Positions 46,741-59,085 of a stretch of DNA of 64,000 nucleotides are shown here, one piece after another (position 1 is the first letter of the stretch; every line of letters starts with the position of its first letter). Source of the stretch: Quillaja saponaria (lineage: Eukaryota; Streptophyta; Magnoliopsida; Fabales; Quillajaceae). Below the pieces are notes generated by a model. The model was not told where the DNA came from, did no database searches, and saw only the letters and a program-made list of their open reading frames with translations. The translations under genes and the position numbers were made by a program. The stretch lies in NCBI GenBank assembly GCA_029379385.1, contig CM055617.1:8432001-8496000 (forward strand), read 5' to 3'.

Positions 46741-46918
46741 AAGCAAGAAAAGCTTGTTCCAAAAACTGAAAGAACTTGAAGCAAATCTGCAAAATTATGA
46801 AGAGTTATATGAGCAGCATAAAATATATATGATCTCCCCAAAATCAAGTTTCATGGAGAAGTGCTCAAAGGAGAGTTCTGAATTGAAGTGGAAGTCTGTA
46901 GCAGATAGTCTTCTGTGA
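46741..46918 (+). pseudogene. Out-of-frame C-terminal tail of the second DC1 gene
   Basis: About 59 codons collinear with the last 60 residues of the first DC1 gene (KSSFMEKCSKESSELKWKSV against KSSFIKECLKDASKLDWKFV) follow the premature stop in another frame and end at TGA 46916-46918. They cannot be translated with the upstream part as it stands. Confidence 0.8.
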
Positions 46919-47198
46919 ACTTGTTATGCTCAACACATAAGGATTTGTTACATTCGGTTGTATTCAATTGTTTCCATGAATTGTTTCAATATTCTTTTGC
47001 TAGATTTACCTCATGATCATGACTATATATGACTCCCTTCAGGAGGCAGCCCCCAGGTTTTACTATTCTTTGTTCTTATTCAGTGTTTTGTTCTGATTTT
47101 TCAATAGTTGATCATAAAGCTGGTTATTTTTATGCCAGATACGATGGTTAATGAGTGCTTTCCCTCCTCACATCTCACTATTATTTTATGAAAACTAC

Positions 47199-47603
47199 GC
47201 AGACAATCTGCAATTTGATTGTTATATATGCAGGAAAAGTTGCCAAGGATCATGTAAATCTATGGCTGCATTCCTTGTGAATGTGTAGCACATGAATCAT
47301 GTATTCTCTTGCCAAGTGAGCTGATGCAACATCCAATGCATTCTCAGGATGGGCACTGGCACTGCCTGCTTTCTCATAACTACAAAAATTGTCTGTAATT
47401 ATTGTCATGTTTCAGATACTTCATTCCTTTACAATTGTCAGGAGTGCAGATGCAGCTTATGCCTAAAATGCTCTGTTTTAAAAGCTGTAGTAATTGATAA
47501 AGGCCATGACCATCTTCTTTGTTTAGTTGAAAACTTAGAAACTGAACTTTGCTGTGATGCTTGTCATTCTTCTTGCAATATCCATGTGTATGTTTGCTCT
47601 TAG
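47199..47603 (+). pseudogene. Decayed DC1-domain gene fragment
   Basis: Pieces of DC1 modules appear in order but in different frames: FDCYICRKSCQGS, then YGCIPCECVAHESC with LPSELMQHPMH, then CNYCHVSDTSFLYNCQECRC, SLCLKCSVLK, and finally LCCDACHSSC. At least two frameshifts and stops separate them, and no exon-2 type domain follows. It is a third, dead member of the local DC1 cluster. Confidence 0.8.
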
Positions 47604-49112
47604 TAAAGTTACCATAGGGCAAGGATATCGTGTCATGTCTGCTTTTCCCTTATTCCTATTTAATCCATCTCTTAGCTGTCAATGTTTCAAGGTTTGGAAA
47701 GGGGAATCAGGGTCAAGACTTTAGAGATGTGTCTGTCCATTCGTTTCTCTGTTGTCTTTTGTTGTACAGCTAAGGCTTCGGAGTTGTTGAGCATGGCCTG
47801 GATATTCATTTCTACTCATGTTTAAAGAGAATTTGTTCTCCTCTTCTATGTACTTTTTTCTATATTAAAATTTCTGTTGCAGTTCAATAATCCCACTTAA
47901 TACTAAATTACAGTGGTTAAGGTGGTTCTGGATCATGTTAATCTTGAGATGTAAGTTTTAATGGCTTTCTTTTTATTGTTTGTTTCTCTTTCAACTTATT
48001 CAGTCTCTATGCTTAATAAGCTATGTTGATATTGATTTTATTCTAGTCTCCTGTAGTTAATATTTCAAAATTGCAGAAAAATGCCATAATTTGCAATATG
48101 TAATCCATTCATATCATCTCAGAAACTTCATTACTTTTCTTCACAGAAACTGCTAAAGTCAGGAATCTTCAAGTTTCAGTGATTCATGTGTTTTAATTGT
48201 ATTTAGAGCGACTTTCTGAGTAATGGTAGTATGGGTTTTCTATATATGCCAAAAACTGGAAAAAGGAGTTGAATTGACTTCCTGATGAGTATGCATGGGA
48301 CATGGAAAGTGGAAACTCTCTCAATGTCTTAAATTTCCAATCCGGATGTTTTGACCTCTTGGAAGAATTCTTTTAATATTTGAAGGAGAAACTAATGCTA
48401 AAGTTGAAAAATGGTTTTATTAGTTTTAAATCGCATCCAGATTACAACCATTTGCTTTCAAATGAAGCACCCTCCAAAATATCAAACACTCCCATATGAG
48501 AATCAGGCTCCCCGCCACAAAATCTGGAGGGTCTTTAGGTAAAGGTAACTGAAGATAGCTTCATTAGTAATCTATATGAATTCTTTACTGCATTTGAGTA
48601 TTACATATTATATTTCATTTATCAAGATGGAAAATATAAACTTCTTAAGTTCACAATATGTATCTGCATACTTCTTTTTTGGTATAGATAATAGAGACAA
48701 CCCTTTGAGTTTTGGGAAAAGGTTTTACGGGGATAATACCACGGCAGCCACCCTCATGATTCGAATCTGGATAGTAAATTCACAGTGTGTTTTTAGTCGA
48801 TTGAGCTAACAAATGGTTGGTTAATTTATATATTCATTTTGTTGAATAATATTGCAATGCAGTTCAGCTTCCCAACATTTAAATTTATTATTGTTACTAA
48901 TTTTATCAAGATTTACTTTGCTCTACTTTTTAGCTTTATTTAAATAATTGCAGACTTAAAGGTGACTCAATGTAGAAAATTTATGAGCAAGTCAGAAACG
49001 TAAAACCCACATCTACATCACCTTCTTTCTAATTCCTCTAAAGAAAACCCAAAATTATTCAGGAACGTACACAGAGAGAGCAATTGAATTCAGCTCTGCT
49101 AAATCCACCACC
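47604..49112. other. Intergenic region between the DC1 fragment and the GT61 gene
   Basis: No supported gene. It contains a degenerate tRNA-like remnant at 48757-48809. The short open frame at 48576-48809 overlaps that remnant and is not convincing. Confidence 0.55.
48757..48809 (-). repeat. Degenerate tRNA-derived (SINE-like) A/B-box pair, minus strand
   Basis: On the minus strand TTAGCTCAATCGAC resembles an A-box and AGATTCGAATC a B-box, with tRNA-like spacing. The box sequences are imperfect and no cloverleaf forms. Confidence 0.35.
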
Positions 49113-50949
49113 ATGATTAAAACACCTGAAATAGACAGAAGAAGCTCCAACTAAACCTCATCACCTCAAACACTTCCAGCACACTGGACCACTCTCCTAC
49201 TCACCTAAATTCTCCCTCTTCATCATCATTATCTGTGTCATCCTCTTCATCATCTTCCACATTACAATACACCCTTCACATATCCACCACCCTCATACTT
49301 TTCCACATTCGGTACCTTCAACGATTCTCAAGCTTCGCCAATCAGTGACATTTCTCCCACTCAAAGACCTCAGATACTCCAATGTAGCCCTTGAAGGTCA
49401 CACATGGTTTATGAGCTCCATGTATGATACTCACAAAGAAGGTGAGGTCCAATACCAGCATTTCCCTTCAGAATCATCACAAGGCCGGCTTCTATGCTTC
49501 AAAGGACGTGACAATCATGATGGATCTTGGAACTCCTACGCGCTTGCTTGGCCGGAAGCTTTGCCTTACAATGCCACCTTCATGAAAGGCTTAACATTTG
49601 TGTCATACAACCATTACGACTATGGAAACATATGGCATGGAATATCAGCTGTAATGCCCTTTGTAGCTTGGCATATAAAAGCCAATTGCTCAATTCCTTC
49701 AAGGTGGATTTTATACCATTGGGGTGAGCTAAGGCTAAACATGGCATTGTGGTTAAAAACTTTGATGGAGGCTACATTTGATGGGCCACCTTATATTGAA
49801 AGTTTAGATTATGATGGTGTTGATGAAGGTGTGCCAGTTTGTTTTGAGGAAGCTGTGGTTATGAGGCATAATGAGGGTGGGATGTCAAGGGAGAAGAGAA
49901 TGGAGGTTTATGATTTGATGAGGTGTAAGGCTAGAATGTACTGTAATTTGAGCTTGATTAATGACCGACCGGAGATAGGGTTTACCTTGCTTACAAGGAC
50001 AGGAGCAAGAGCGTTTAGAAATGAGTCGGTGGTGGTTGAGATTTTTCAGAAGGAGTGTGCTAAGGTGGATGGTTGCCGGTTGAATGTGGCTCATTCCAAT
50101 AATCTCACCTTCTGTGAGCAGGTGAGTAGTATATTTAAAAACATTCTTATGTTTTTCTTTGGAAAATATATGTGAATTAGTTAGTATCAACAAGTATACA
50201 CCTTTATAGTAGTGGTTTAGGATTAGTGGGGTGTTATAAGCTATCTAACAAATCAATACAAACCTGAAGCGGTCTGAATTTAATGTGTTAAGAATTCTAA
50301 ATAATTCGTGATTGTTTATGTGTAAAAAATTATATTCATTTAGATGGACATCAGATTAGATGTATCAAATTACCAAGTTTCAAACTTAAACCATTAACTT
50401 TGATTTTTTGAGTTTGAATCACTATAGTCAATTCAGTTTTTTAGTCTCTAACTAAATTAAGAATGTGGCTATTTACCAACAATGATACCAATCTGCCTGT
50501 TTACTACTAAAATTTTATCAAATATGTTAACATGTACATGTTTGTTTAATGCAGGTGAAGGCTAATGGGGTTGTCAGACATTTTAGTATCCGCTCATGGT
50601 GCTCAATTAACCAACATGTTCCTAATGGACAGAAACAGCAGTGTCATGGAGTTGTTCCCCAAGGGTTGGCTTAAAACTGGCCGGAGTTGGCCAATATGTC
50701 CACCATTGGTTAGCTAGCTGGTCAGGAATGAAACACCAAGGTGTTTGGAGAGACCCAAATGGAGATTATTGTCCCTATCCAGACGACGATCGTCGTTGTA
50801 TGTCCATCTACAAGCATGGTAGAATTGGATGCAATGAAACTTACTTTGCAGAGTGGGCAAGAAATGTTTTGGATGAGGTGAAGATTAGGAAGAAGGAAGA
50901 GGCTTCAAATAAGAGCAAGGCTTCAAGTTCTAATTGGTTGTGCTTGTAG
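49113..50949 (+). CDS. GT61-family glycosyltransferase (type II membrane protein) with three single-base frameshifts
   Basis: Two exons, 49113-50121 and 50555-50949, with donor GAGCAG|GTGAGT and acceptor AATGCAG|GTGAAG. The product has an N-terminal anchor (FSLFIIIICVILFIIFHI), a catalytic region (WHIKANCSIPSRW, GFTLLTRTGARAF) and the family C-terminal block SAHGAQLTNMFLMDRNSSV, GWLKLAGVGQYVHHW, then CPYPDDDRRC. Three extra bases break the frame: one near 49137-49146 just after the ATG, one A at 50564-50565, and one in the AAAA at 50673-50676. Leaving them out gives exactly 466 codons, normal for the family. GT61 enzymes add xylose or related sugars to glycans or xylan in the Golgi; the precise acceptor cannot be inferred. 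It may be a recent pseudogene or sequence error. Confidence 0.82.
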
Positions 50950-53150
50950 CTAAATGTCAATGATCTAAGCAACAATTTTTTTGTTTCCCCAAGGTAACCT
51001 TACTTATCTATAACTCTACAACTATAACAAAAGCTCCTATTTAATCAAAATTATTTCTTGAATTTCCTTCAGCATCGTTGTATGTAGTTTAAGACTTGAG
51101 TTGGGAAAATAAATTAATGATTTTTTTTTTTTTTTTTGTCTTAGGGATTACTTGAAGTCTAACACAAGAAAACTTTCACAAAAGATGATTCATTAAAATT
51201 CTAGAGAATCGAAATCCCAATAAAAAAATTCACCTACAATTAGAGTCAACATACTGCCAAGAACCATCAAAACCATGTTATATCTTCTTCAACTTAAGGA
51301 AAAGGACCTTTAAATTGGAGATATTGTATATCAAAACCCCACTCAATTTGAAAATAATCTAACCCAAACTCATTAAAAACAATCAAATCCGTTAGTAATT
51401 TGATTTAAAAGTTCAGTATAATGAGATTCGAGTAATAACAAAAATATTCGTTTAATAGATCAATTATATTTAAACTCCAACATAAAACTTACATATCGTA
51501 ATTTAATTTGAATTAAATATTATTTGTCCAGTAAATTCTCATCTTCAAATTAGATATGACACTTCTTAAATGAAAACTGGTACCCCTAATAACTTGGATT
51601 GTCCCCTCAAGTCATCAAAACATGAAAGCCACCAACCAATCCACGTACGGTTTGGATTGAATAATTGCATATTAGAGGGCCATGTCAATTTCCAGCTTGT
51701 GGTTAAAGTTAAGGAGTCAATGCACCACGTTTGGCAGAAACCCAGCAATCAATGAAGACAAAAGCATGTGAGGGAAAAGAATTGGAACCTTATGCGGAAC
51801 AACTCCCACGGCAAACTCTCTCTTCCAAATATTTGTTTCAAATTTATTGAAACGGAACTAAAAAAACTGAAATTTTGCCAAAACAATACTAATTTTCTTG
51901 AAGTTGATAAAAAAAATTAATAGAGTGAATTGGTATCTGAAAAACTAATTTGTCTTTAAATTACAAAAAAGTGTATTTATTTTTAGTGTATTTGAGTTGG
52001 TTACAAATTAGTTGGTAGAGGGCCAAAAATATAAAATAAAATAAAATGAAATCGTATCATATTTTACTCACAGGTCACATATCGAACACATGTCTTGAAG
52101 CACGAGATTCGGACTACAATCCCCCACATCCCAAAAAGAGAAGATTGAGTGAAGAGGTGTAAAAAAGATGGCAGAAATCAGAGAGCATAGATTGGTTGAA
52201 CCTATATAAATCTCATTCAGCATTCAAAAACAAAGCTTCAAGAATCATGAATCACGTTGGTCAGGGAAAGTAGAAGTCGGCTCACTAAACATACAAGAAA
52301 GCAACTAGCTCTTGGGTTTCTTAGATTTTTTGCTAGACTTTGTAATTGTGTAAATAGGAACTCTCAAAATATTATAAGAAATCTCGCATTTTTATAGAAG
52401 ATAAAGAAAAATGTAAATATAGAATTATAAATATAAATAGAATAGTAAACCGCAACTTTTTTGAATTATTATAGACCGACTGTATAAAAGAATATAATAA
52501 CTAAAAAGAGTGAATCTAAAATATTACATGATTTTTTATATTTTATTTTTTTTAAAAGAAGAATATAAAAGCATTATAGGATTTTATTTTTTGTCTAATA
52601 ATTTTATTTTTATTTTAAGCAGGGACACGGGTATTTGATTTTATAATAATTTATAAATATATCTATATCTATATCTATATTATTATAAAATAAATACTTT
52701 TGAATATAATTAAGTAAAAATACTGTTTTTTTTTTACCTTTTTAATTACTATTCACATTAAATTAATAAAAAATATTTAATTTATTTATATTGAAGAAGA
52801 TCATCCCCACTATGACATAGTGCGTTTGAATTCGTCATTAACATATGCATAATTATGTATATATTCACTAATTTTGCTCTCTTACTAAGATCAATGTTTG
52901 AGATGGGAAAATCTGGGTGCAACTTAAACCGAGAACATACCATTACATAAAGACGATAGAAATGAAAAAATCAGAGAAATTTAAAGCATGAAAAATAAGG
53001 CTATGCAGAAAACAGCTTCAATCCTTAAACTCAATGATATGCTTATCAGAGCCCCTTGAATAGATCTCAGTTGCCCGTTGCCCTCTCTACTACAACATAG
53101 TCGTGGCATTTCACAAAGTAAAAACTGTTTTCCTTAACTAGAGGATTCAC
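50950..53150. other. AT-rich intergenic region between GT61 and the DUF4220 genes
   Basis: No supported gene. A T-run is at 51121-51137 and a short (ATCTAT)n microsatellite at about 52660-52680. A TATA-like CCTATATAAATC at 52200 precedes no usable reading frame. Confidence 0.6.
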
Positions 53151-55399
53151 TCATTTCCCTATTTTCATTCTCACGCTCACATGGTCCTGTTTTATATACA
53201 TCTCCCCGAAACCAAAATGAATCATGAGCAACCATACAAAAGTAATAAGTTCCCCACCTTTACTTAGTTGTTGGAAATGTAGAGTTGCTCTGCAATGAGT
53301 AGGCAGCATATGACAACATTTCCACCCATACTCTGCACATAATCTCCCACCAGTCACCATCTGTAAGGCATTTTAACTCGTTCGCAAGCATACATGCATC
53401 GAACAGAACAGATTTGCTCTCACCTGCCTTCACATTGATTGGCTTAATATTAAAGTTCCTTGCTGGTTCAACTGAAATTAGTGTATCAACTTCGAGGATC
53501 TTCTTACAGGCTTCTTTTTTTTCTATTTTGCTTTTTGATCCCTTTTCCTCTTTATTATCGAATCTCCAACTACTAAAGCATCTTATTGCTTCGGCACATG
53601 TATCCTGGAAGCTCAATTTTGCAATACCTGCAACAGAAGAAATCAGCTGTGGCTGCATAACTATAAGATATGACATATAATCCGAGATTAGTTTACTGCA
53701 ATCACGATATTTTTTAGTTTTCTCATCTTTAGGCACTTCGACAACAGTAAAAAGAAGCTCCGTAGCAATGTGCCATAACAGAATACTCTGGTCGAATGGA
53801 AATTCAACAACAAAAGGCTCTAATTTACGATACTGGGAACCATGATATTCATTGAGGACCCAGTCACCTTTCCCTGCACGTATGTCATTCTTGCCAGTTT
53901 CCAAATCTTCCAACCAGTTGGATTTCGTTTTCAACTCTTCAAAGATGATATTCCATGCAGAATGTTCAGTACTTAATGAACATATGGTGAGATTCCATCC
54001 ATCTACAAAACCCTGAAGCCGCAAAACACTGATTAGTTTCTTAACAACGGAGCTCCAGCACAGACAGACAAAGTAGAGCAACTTTTTTTCTTCTTTTCTT
54101 TTGTCTCTAGTCTGGATTCTCAGCCCTTCCTTAATGCAGTAATCTATTAAATTGTAACCCAAAACAGATTCAGGCCACCTGCGAAACAGGATTTGAGAAG
54201 AAAACAAGGGAGGGAAGAAATTATGGTTTTTTGAATTCTTGAAGGAAAGAAATTGACATAGCATGGAAGCTATGGAAGATCTTTTTCTGTGTAGATCAGT
54301 AGTGGAACCTTTTAACAAAGATACGAGAGTCCAATCAGATAGAATAAGCATGAGGATTGCAATCGATTCCAGATATATGGAGCCAATAAGCAAGGTATAG
54401 GTAATTGCAATGTCAGATTTGTGGAATCTCCCCTTATTTCGACAAAGAAATACACCAAGGCTGAGACAAACAAAGCTAAGGAAAGAAACCGGCATAAATA
54501 CCCGATTTTATTTCTGTGCGCCACTGAAGCCTTAGTGTGGAATAGTTCATACATGAAATTAAGTTCGGACTCCAACACCTTTAAGGCATCAGATGCAGAA
54601 CTCTGAAGAAAGAATTTTCGACTCTCCACGACCCTGGCGAATGGTGAGGATAACATCAGCAAGAAGCCCCTTGAAAGTTTCAAAGAAATGATAAGCTTTT
54701 AACACTAAATCAGAATATTGCAATTCTCCAGAATCACCTGCTTCGTTTGCTACCTTATTTTCATCAGTTCCACTTGCTTTCGGAAAGAATGTCACAGTTG
54801 TAGGAAGGTTTGCCCGTTTTGCGGCCTGATATCTGTTCATTAACCGTTCATAGTTAAGTCCAGGGTCTGGTTCTCTCATGAAGGAATCCCGTAATGCTAT
54901 CCAAGCATGCCAGATACAAAGCACGAGTCCGCTCCCAACACTTCGATACTCCAACAATGAAGATGAGGGCAGTTGGGATCCACAGCTTGTTATGAGGGAA
55001 AGATAGAAGGAAGATATAACCAGCTGAAAGGACCTGGAAGATAAAGCTAAAGAGATACCTCGGCCACAGCTCATTATCTTCAAGAGCAAATGCTGTTAAG
55101 TTGTCCGCACCTCCAAGGTGTACTAAAATAAAGGGCGCCCAGAAAGCCAGGAGCTCAACATTGTTGCCATTATTGTTATTCATGTTATCCGTCATCAGCC
55201 CCATTGCAAAATTAGCAGCCCAATCACTGAGAGTATAAGCTGACCAAAGGAGCCCTGTCACCACCATGTTACGGGTCCTTTTTCTGAAGTTAGCTAACAG
55301 AATCAAAATGATTTGCAGCAAGAGACTTAAAAGTACAAAACCCTGAATGTTCAATGCATTATACAGCTTCTCAACACTCGGGGGGATGAGTTGAAACAT
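53151..55399 (-). pseudogene. DUF4220/DUF594 membrane protein gene with four single-base frameshifts
   Basis: Intronless, as is usual for the family. From the ATG at 55399 come IPPSVEKLYNAL, several membrane helices (FVLLSLLLQIILILL; WSAYTLSDWAANFAMG; LLAFWAPFILVHLGG), ALEDNELWPRY, RALYLACLDS, MREPDPGLNYERLM, then FFETFKGLLADV, ITYTLLIG, and the C-terminal DUF594 block (RVWVEMLSYAA, HFQQLSKGGELITFVWLL). Comparison with the tandem copy places extra bases near 54893, 54633-54645 and 53298-53303, and a missing base near 54419-54423. Allowing for these the frame is 749 codons. Function of the family is unknown. It is either a young pseudogene or affected by base-calling errors. Confidence 0.82.
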
Positions 55400-56771
55400 G
55401 CCTCAGATTTTTATCCCTATTTTACAGAAATCAGGAAAAAAAACAGCGGTTCCGACAAATTAGAAGCACAAGTACATGAAAAAAAGTCATGAAAAAAAAC
55501 AATACTAATTTCATACTAAAAAAATACTAATCTATGAAGTATTGTAGTATTTGTAAAATAAAAAAGAGCATGCCAAAGTGTAAATACATCTTGCCAAATT
55601 AAACCAACCTATCATGAGAGCATAACCTCATAACCTCAATTTGACTAATCAAACACACACATATCCAGTTAGTCTATTCTTTTAGAAAAATGATATGTAA
55701 ACAAAGAAATTTGGATGGGTGAACTGAAATGGACGCACTGTCTAGCAGAAAAACAAAAAATCAATTGACTTATCTGACTTTTTATTTTCTCAGGTCCCAG
55801 TTCTCAATTTTTGCCATTTTATCACTCTCTGAGTCTGTCTTTATCTCTAACCTCAAGAACATCCATGGCCCACAATTGTTATAGCACACAAATGGAGCTA
55901 TAAAAATATCTTGACAATCACCCAGATAATTAAAGCTCAAGAACTTACTTACATTGGCTATAATTCTAAACAATGAAGAACACGCAGAGAAGAAGACTAA
56001 CAAGAAGTCAGACCTTATTCAATTTAGGAGAAGAGTTTTTTTATTTCTAAGGGACCAAAGAATTCTACTTGACATCAAAACGAAAAGAAAAATAAGAGAT
56101 TTATCCATAACTCATCCTACCAGGCAAAAGACTCATCTAAACTAGAAGACTCCTCACCTTAATTCTTGTACATCCTTTGAAAAAAGAAGATCTGAGAAAT
56201 TTTTATTTTCATAAATGATAACAAAAGATGCTAATCAGAATACATTTTCATCTAATTTATCTAGGAAAATTTTCATTATTAAGAAATATATTCAACTAAT
56301 TAGGAACTTACCAACATGAGGTCAAGAGTTTCAGCTTCTATGATCAAGCCTTCAAGTGGGTTGATTGAAGACTTTTCTTCACAAGAGCCAAGATAATTTT
56401 AAAATTTTTAGGAATGATATTGCAAATGGGTTCCAACACTTTTAGCCAAGCAGTAGAATTCCATGGATTTTCAATTTTTCTAGGAAGGGAGATCCAAGTG
56501 GTAGGATTTCATGAGTCTTTGTTTGGCTAGGATAAGAGACGCAGAGAGCAAAAAGGATAAATGGGAGAGAGGAAGAAAGGTAAGGTGTTTGAGTAGAAGA
56601 TGAGAAATTGAAAAAAATGAGAAAATAGAAATGTTGATCCTTTTTATTTTTTGGCCATACGTTCACTTATATCTTTTGGGAAGTGCACATATGAGCACTC
56701 AAAAAAAATCAAATATTTACATAATATTTTACCCCAACTTAGTAATATTTAATAATCCCGGCAGTGTTTAC
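55400..56771. other. Intergenic region between the two DUF4220 copies
   Basis: No supported gene. It includes the upstream region of the copy at 53151-55399. Short open frames here have no recognisable motif. Confidence 0.55.
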
Positions 56772-58964
56772 TTACATCTCTCCGATGCCAAAATGAGTAA
56801 TAAGCAACCATACAAAAGTAATGAGTTCCCCAGCCTTTACTTAGTTGTTGGAAATGTAGAGTTGCTCTGCAATGAATAGCAGCATATGACAACATTTCCA
56901 CCCATACTTTGCACATAATCTCCCACCTGTCCCCATCGTTAAGGCCTTCTAACTCTTTAGCAAGACTACAAGCATCCAACAGAACAGATTTGGTCTCACC
57001 AGTAAGCTCAATATTGTGATTGTCCCCCAGTTGTTCGTGGTCTTCCCCAAATTTACCGAATAGGGTTAAAATTAGTGGATTTACTTCGGAATCTTGGAGG
57101 ATCTTCTTACAGGCTTCTTTTTTTTCTATTTTTCTTTTCGATCCCTTTTTCTCTCCTCTGTTGAATCTCCACTTACTAAGGCATCTTACTGCTCCACCAC
57201 ATGTGTCTTGGAAGCTCAATTTTGCCATACCTGCAACAGAAGAAATCATCTGTGGCTGCATAACTATAAGATATGACATGTAATCCCAGATTAGTTTACT
57301 GCAATCACGATATTGTTTAGTTTTCTCATCTTCTGGCTCTTTGTCAATAGTAAAATGAAGCTCTGTAGCAATGTGCCATAACAGAATACTCTGGTCGAAT
57401 GGATAGTCAACAACAAAACTATCTAATTTACGATACAGGGAATCAGGATGTTCCTTGAGGACCCAGTCACCTCTACATTCACGTATCTTATTCTTGCCAG
57501 TTTCCAAATCTTTCCACCCGTTGGATTTCGTTTTCAACTCTTGAAAGATGATATTCCATGCAGGATGTTCAGTAGTGAATGTACATATGGTTAAATTCCT
57601 TCCATCTACAAAACCCTGAAGCCTCAAAGCACTGATTAGTTTATCAACAACAAAGCTCCAGTACAGACTGACAAAGTAGACGAACTTGTTTATTTTCTTT
57701 TCTACTTTCTCTAATGTTGATTCTCAGACCTTCCTTAATGCTGTAATCTATTAAATTGTAACCCAAAACAGATTCAGACCATCTGCGAAACAGGGTTCGT
57801 GAAGAAAACAAGGGAGGGTGGAAATTGTGGTCTTTTGAGTTCATCAAGGAAAGGAATTCACATAGCTTGTTAGCTATGAAAGATCTTTTTGGGTGTAGAT
57901 CAGTAGTGGAGCCTTGTAACAAAGATATGAGAGTCCAATCAGATAAAATAAGCATGAGGATTGCAATCGATTCCAGACATATGGAGCCAATAAGCAAGGT
58001 ATAGGTAATTGCAATGTCAGATTTGCTGGAAACTCCCTTTATCTTGAACAAAGAATACACTAATACACTAAGGATGAGACAAATAAAGCTAAGGAAAAAA
58101 ACCGGGAGAAGTACCCGATTTTATTTTTGTGCGCCACTGAAGCCTTAGTGTGGAATAGTTCATATATGAAATTGAGTTCCGACTCCAACACCCTTAAGGC
58201 ATCTGATGCATTTCTCTGAAGAAAGAATTCATGACTCTTCCAACCCTGGACAAGGGAGATGATAACATCAGCAAGAAGCCCCTTGAAAGTTTCAAAGAAA
58301 TTATAAGCATGTAACACTACTTGAGAATAGTTCAATTTCTCATTCTGAGTGGCAGAATCACGTGCTTGCCTTCCTCCGGTGAACGTTAACAATTGAAAGG
58401 CAATTAGCTAAAAGTCTTGTTTTCTCACGAAGGAATCCCGAATGGTATCCATGCATGCGAGATACAGAGCACGAGTCCGGTCCCAACACTTGGCTACTCC
58501 GGCAATGAAGATCAGAGTAGTTGGGATCCACAGCTTGTTATGAGGTAAAGATAGAAGGAAGATATAACCAGCTGAAAGGACCTGGAAGATAAAGCTGGAG
58601 ACATACCTCGGCCACAGCTCGTTATCTTCTTGAGCAAATGTTAATGTTGTCCGCACCTCCAAGATGTGCTAAAAGAAAGGGCCGCCCAAAAAGCCAACAG
58701 CTGGAAATCAACATTAATATTGCCATTATTGCCATTATTGTTTTTTATGTTATCCGTCATCAGCCCCATTGCAAAATTAGCAGCCCAGTCACTGAGAGTA
58801 TAAGCTGACCAAATAAGCCCTGTCACCACCATGTTACGGGTCCTTTTTCTAAAGGGAGCTAACAAAATCAAAATGATTTGCAGCAAGAGACTTAAAAGTA
58901 CGAAAAGATGAAGGCTCAATGCATTATACAGCTTTTCAACACTTGGAGGGATGGGTTTCAACAT
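56772..58964 (-). pseudogene. DUF4220/DUF594 pseudogene, tandem copy
   Basis: Clear paralogue of the gene at 53151-55399 in the same orientation: IPPSVEKLYNAL at the start (ATG at 58964), matching helices, FETFKGLLADVI, and the C-terminal WVEMLSYAA/HFQQLSKG block. It is more decayed. Lesions seen: an extra G near 58681-58686, a net two-base loss near 58637-58650, a deletion removing the GLNYERLM region near 58405-58425, an 8-bp TAGTGTAT duplication near 58060, an indel near 57680-57700, and an extra base near 56845. No continuous product is possible. In the corrected final frame the stop is at 56772. Confidence 0.85.
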
Positions 58965-59085
58965 ATCTTCCTCTGATTTTTTGCCTCTTTTACAGAAATT
59001 AGGAAAACAAACAGTGGTTCCAACAAAGTACCAACAAAGTAGAAGCACAAGTACTAAATAACAAGAATTGACAACAACTGACGTT

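Noticed and set aside
52140..52260. Small gene at 52.2 kb with a TATA box
   Set aside because: ATG frames near CCTATATAAATC run only 8-13 codons before a stop.
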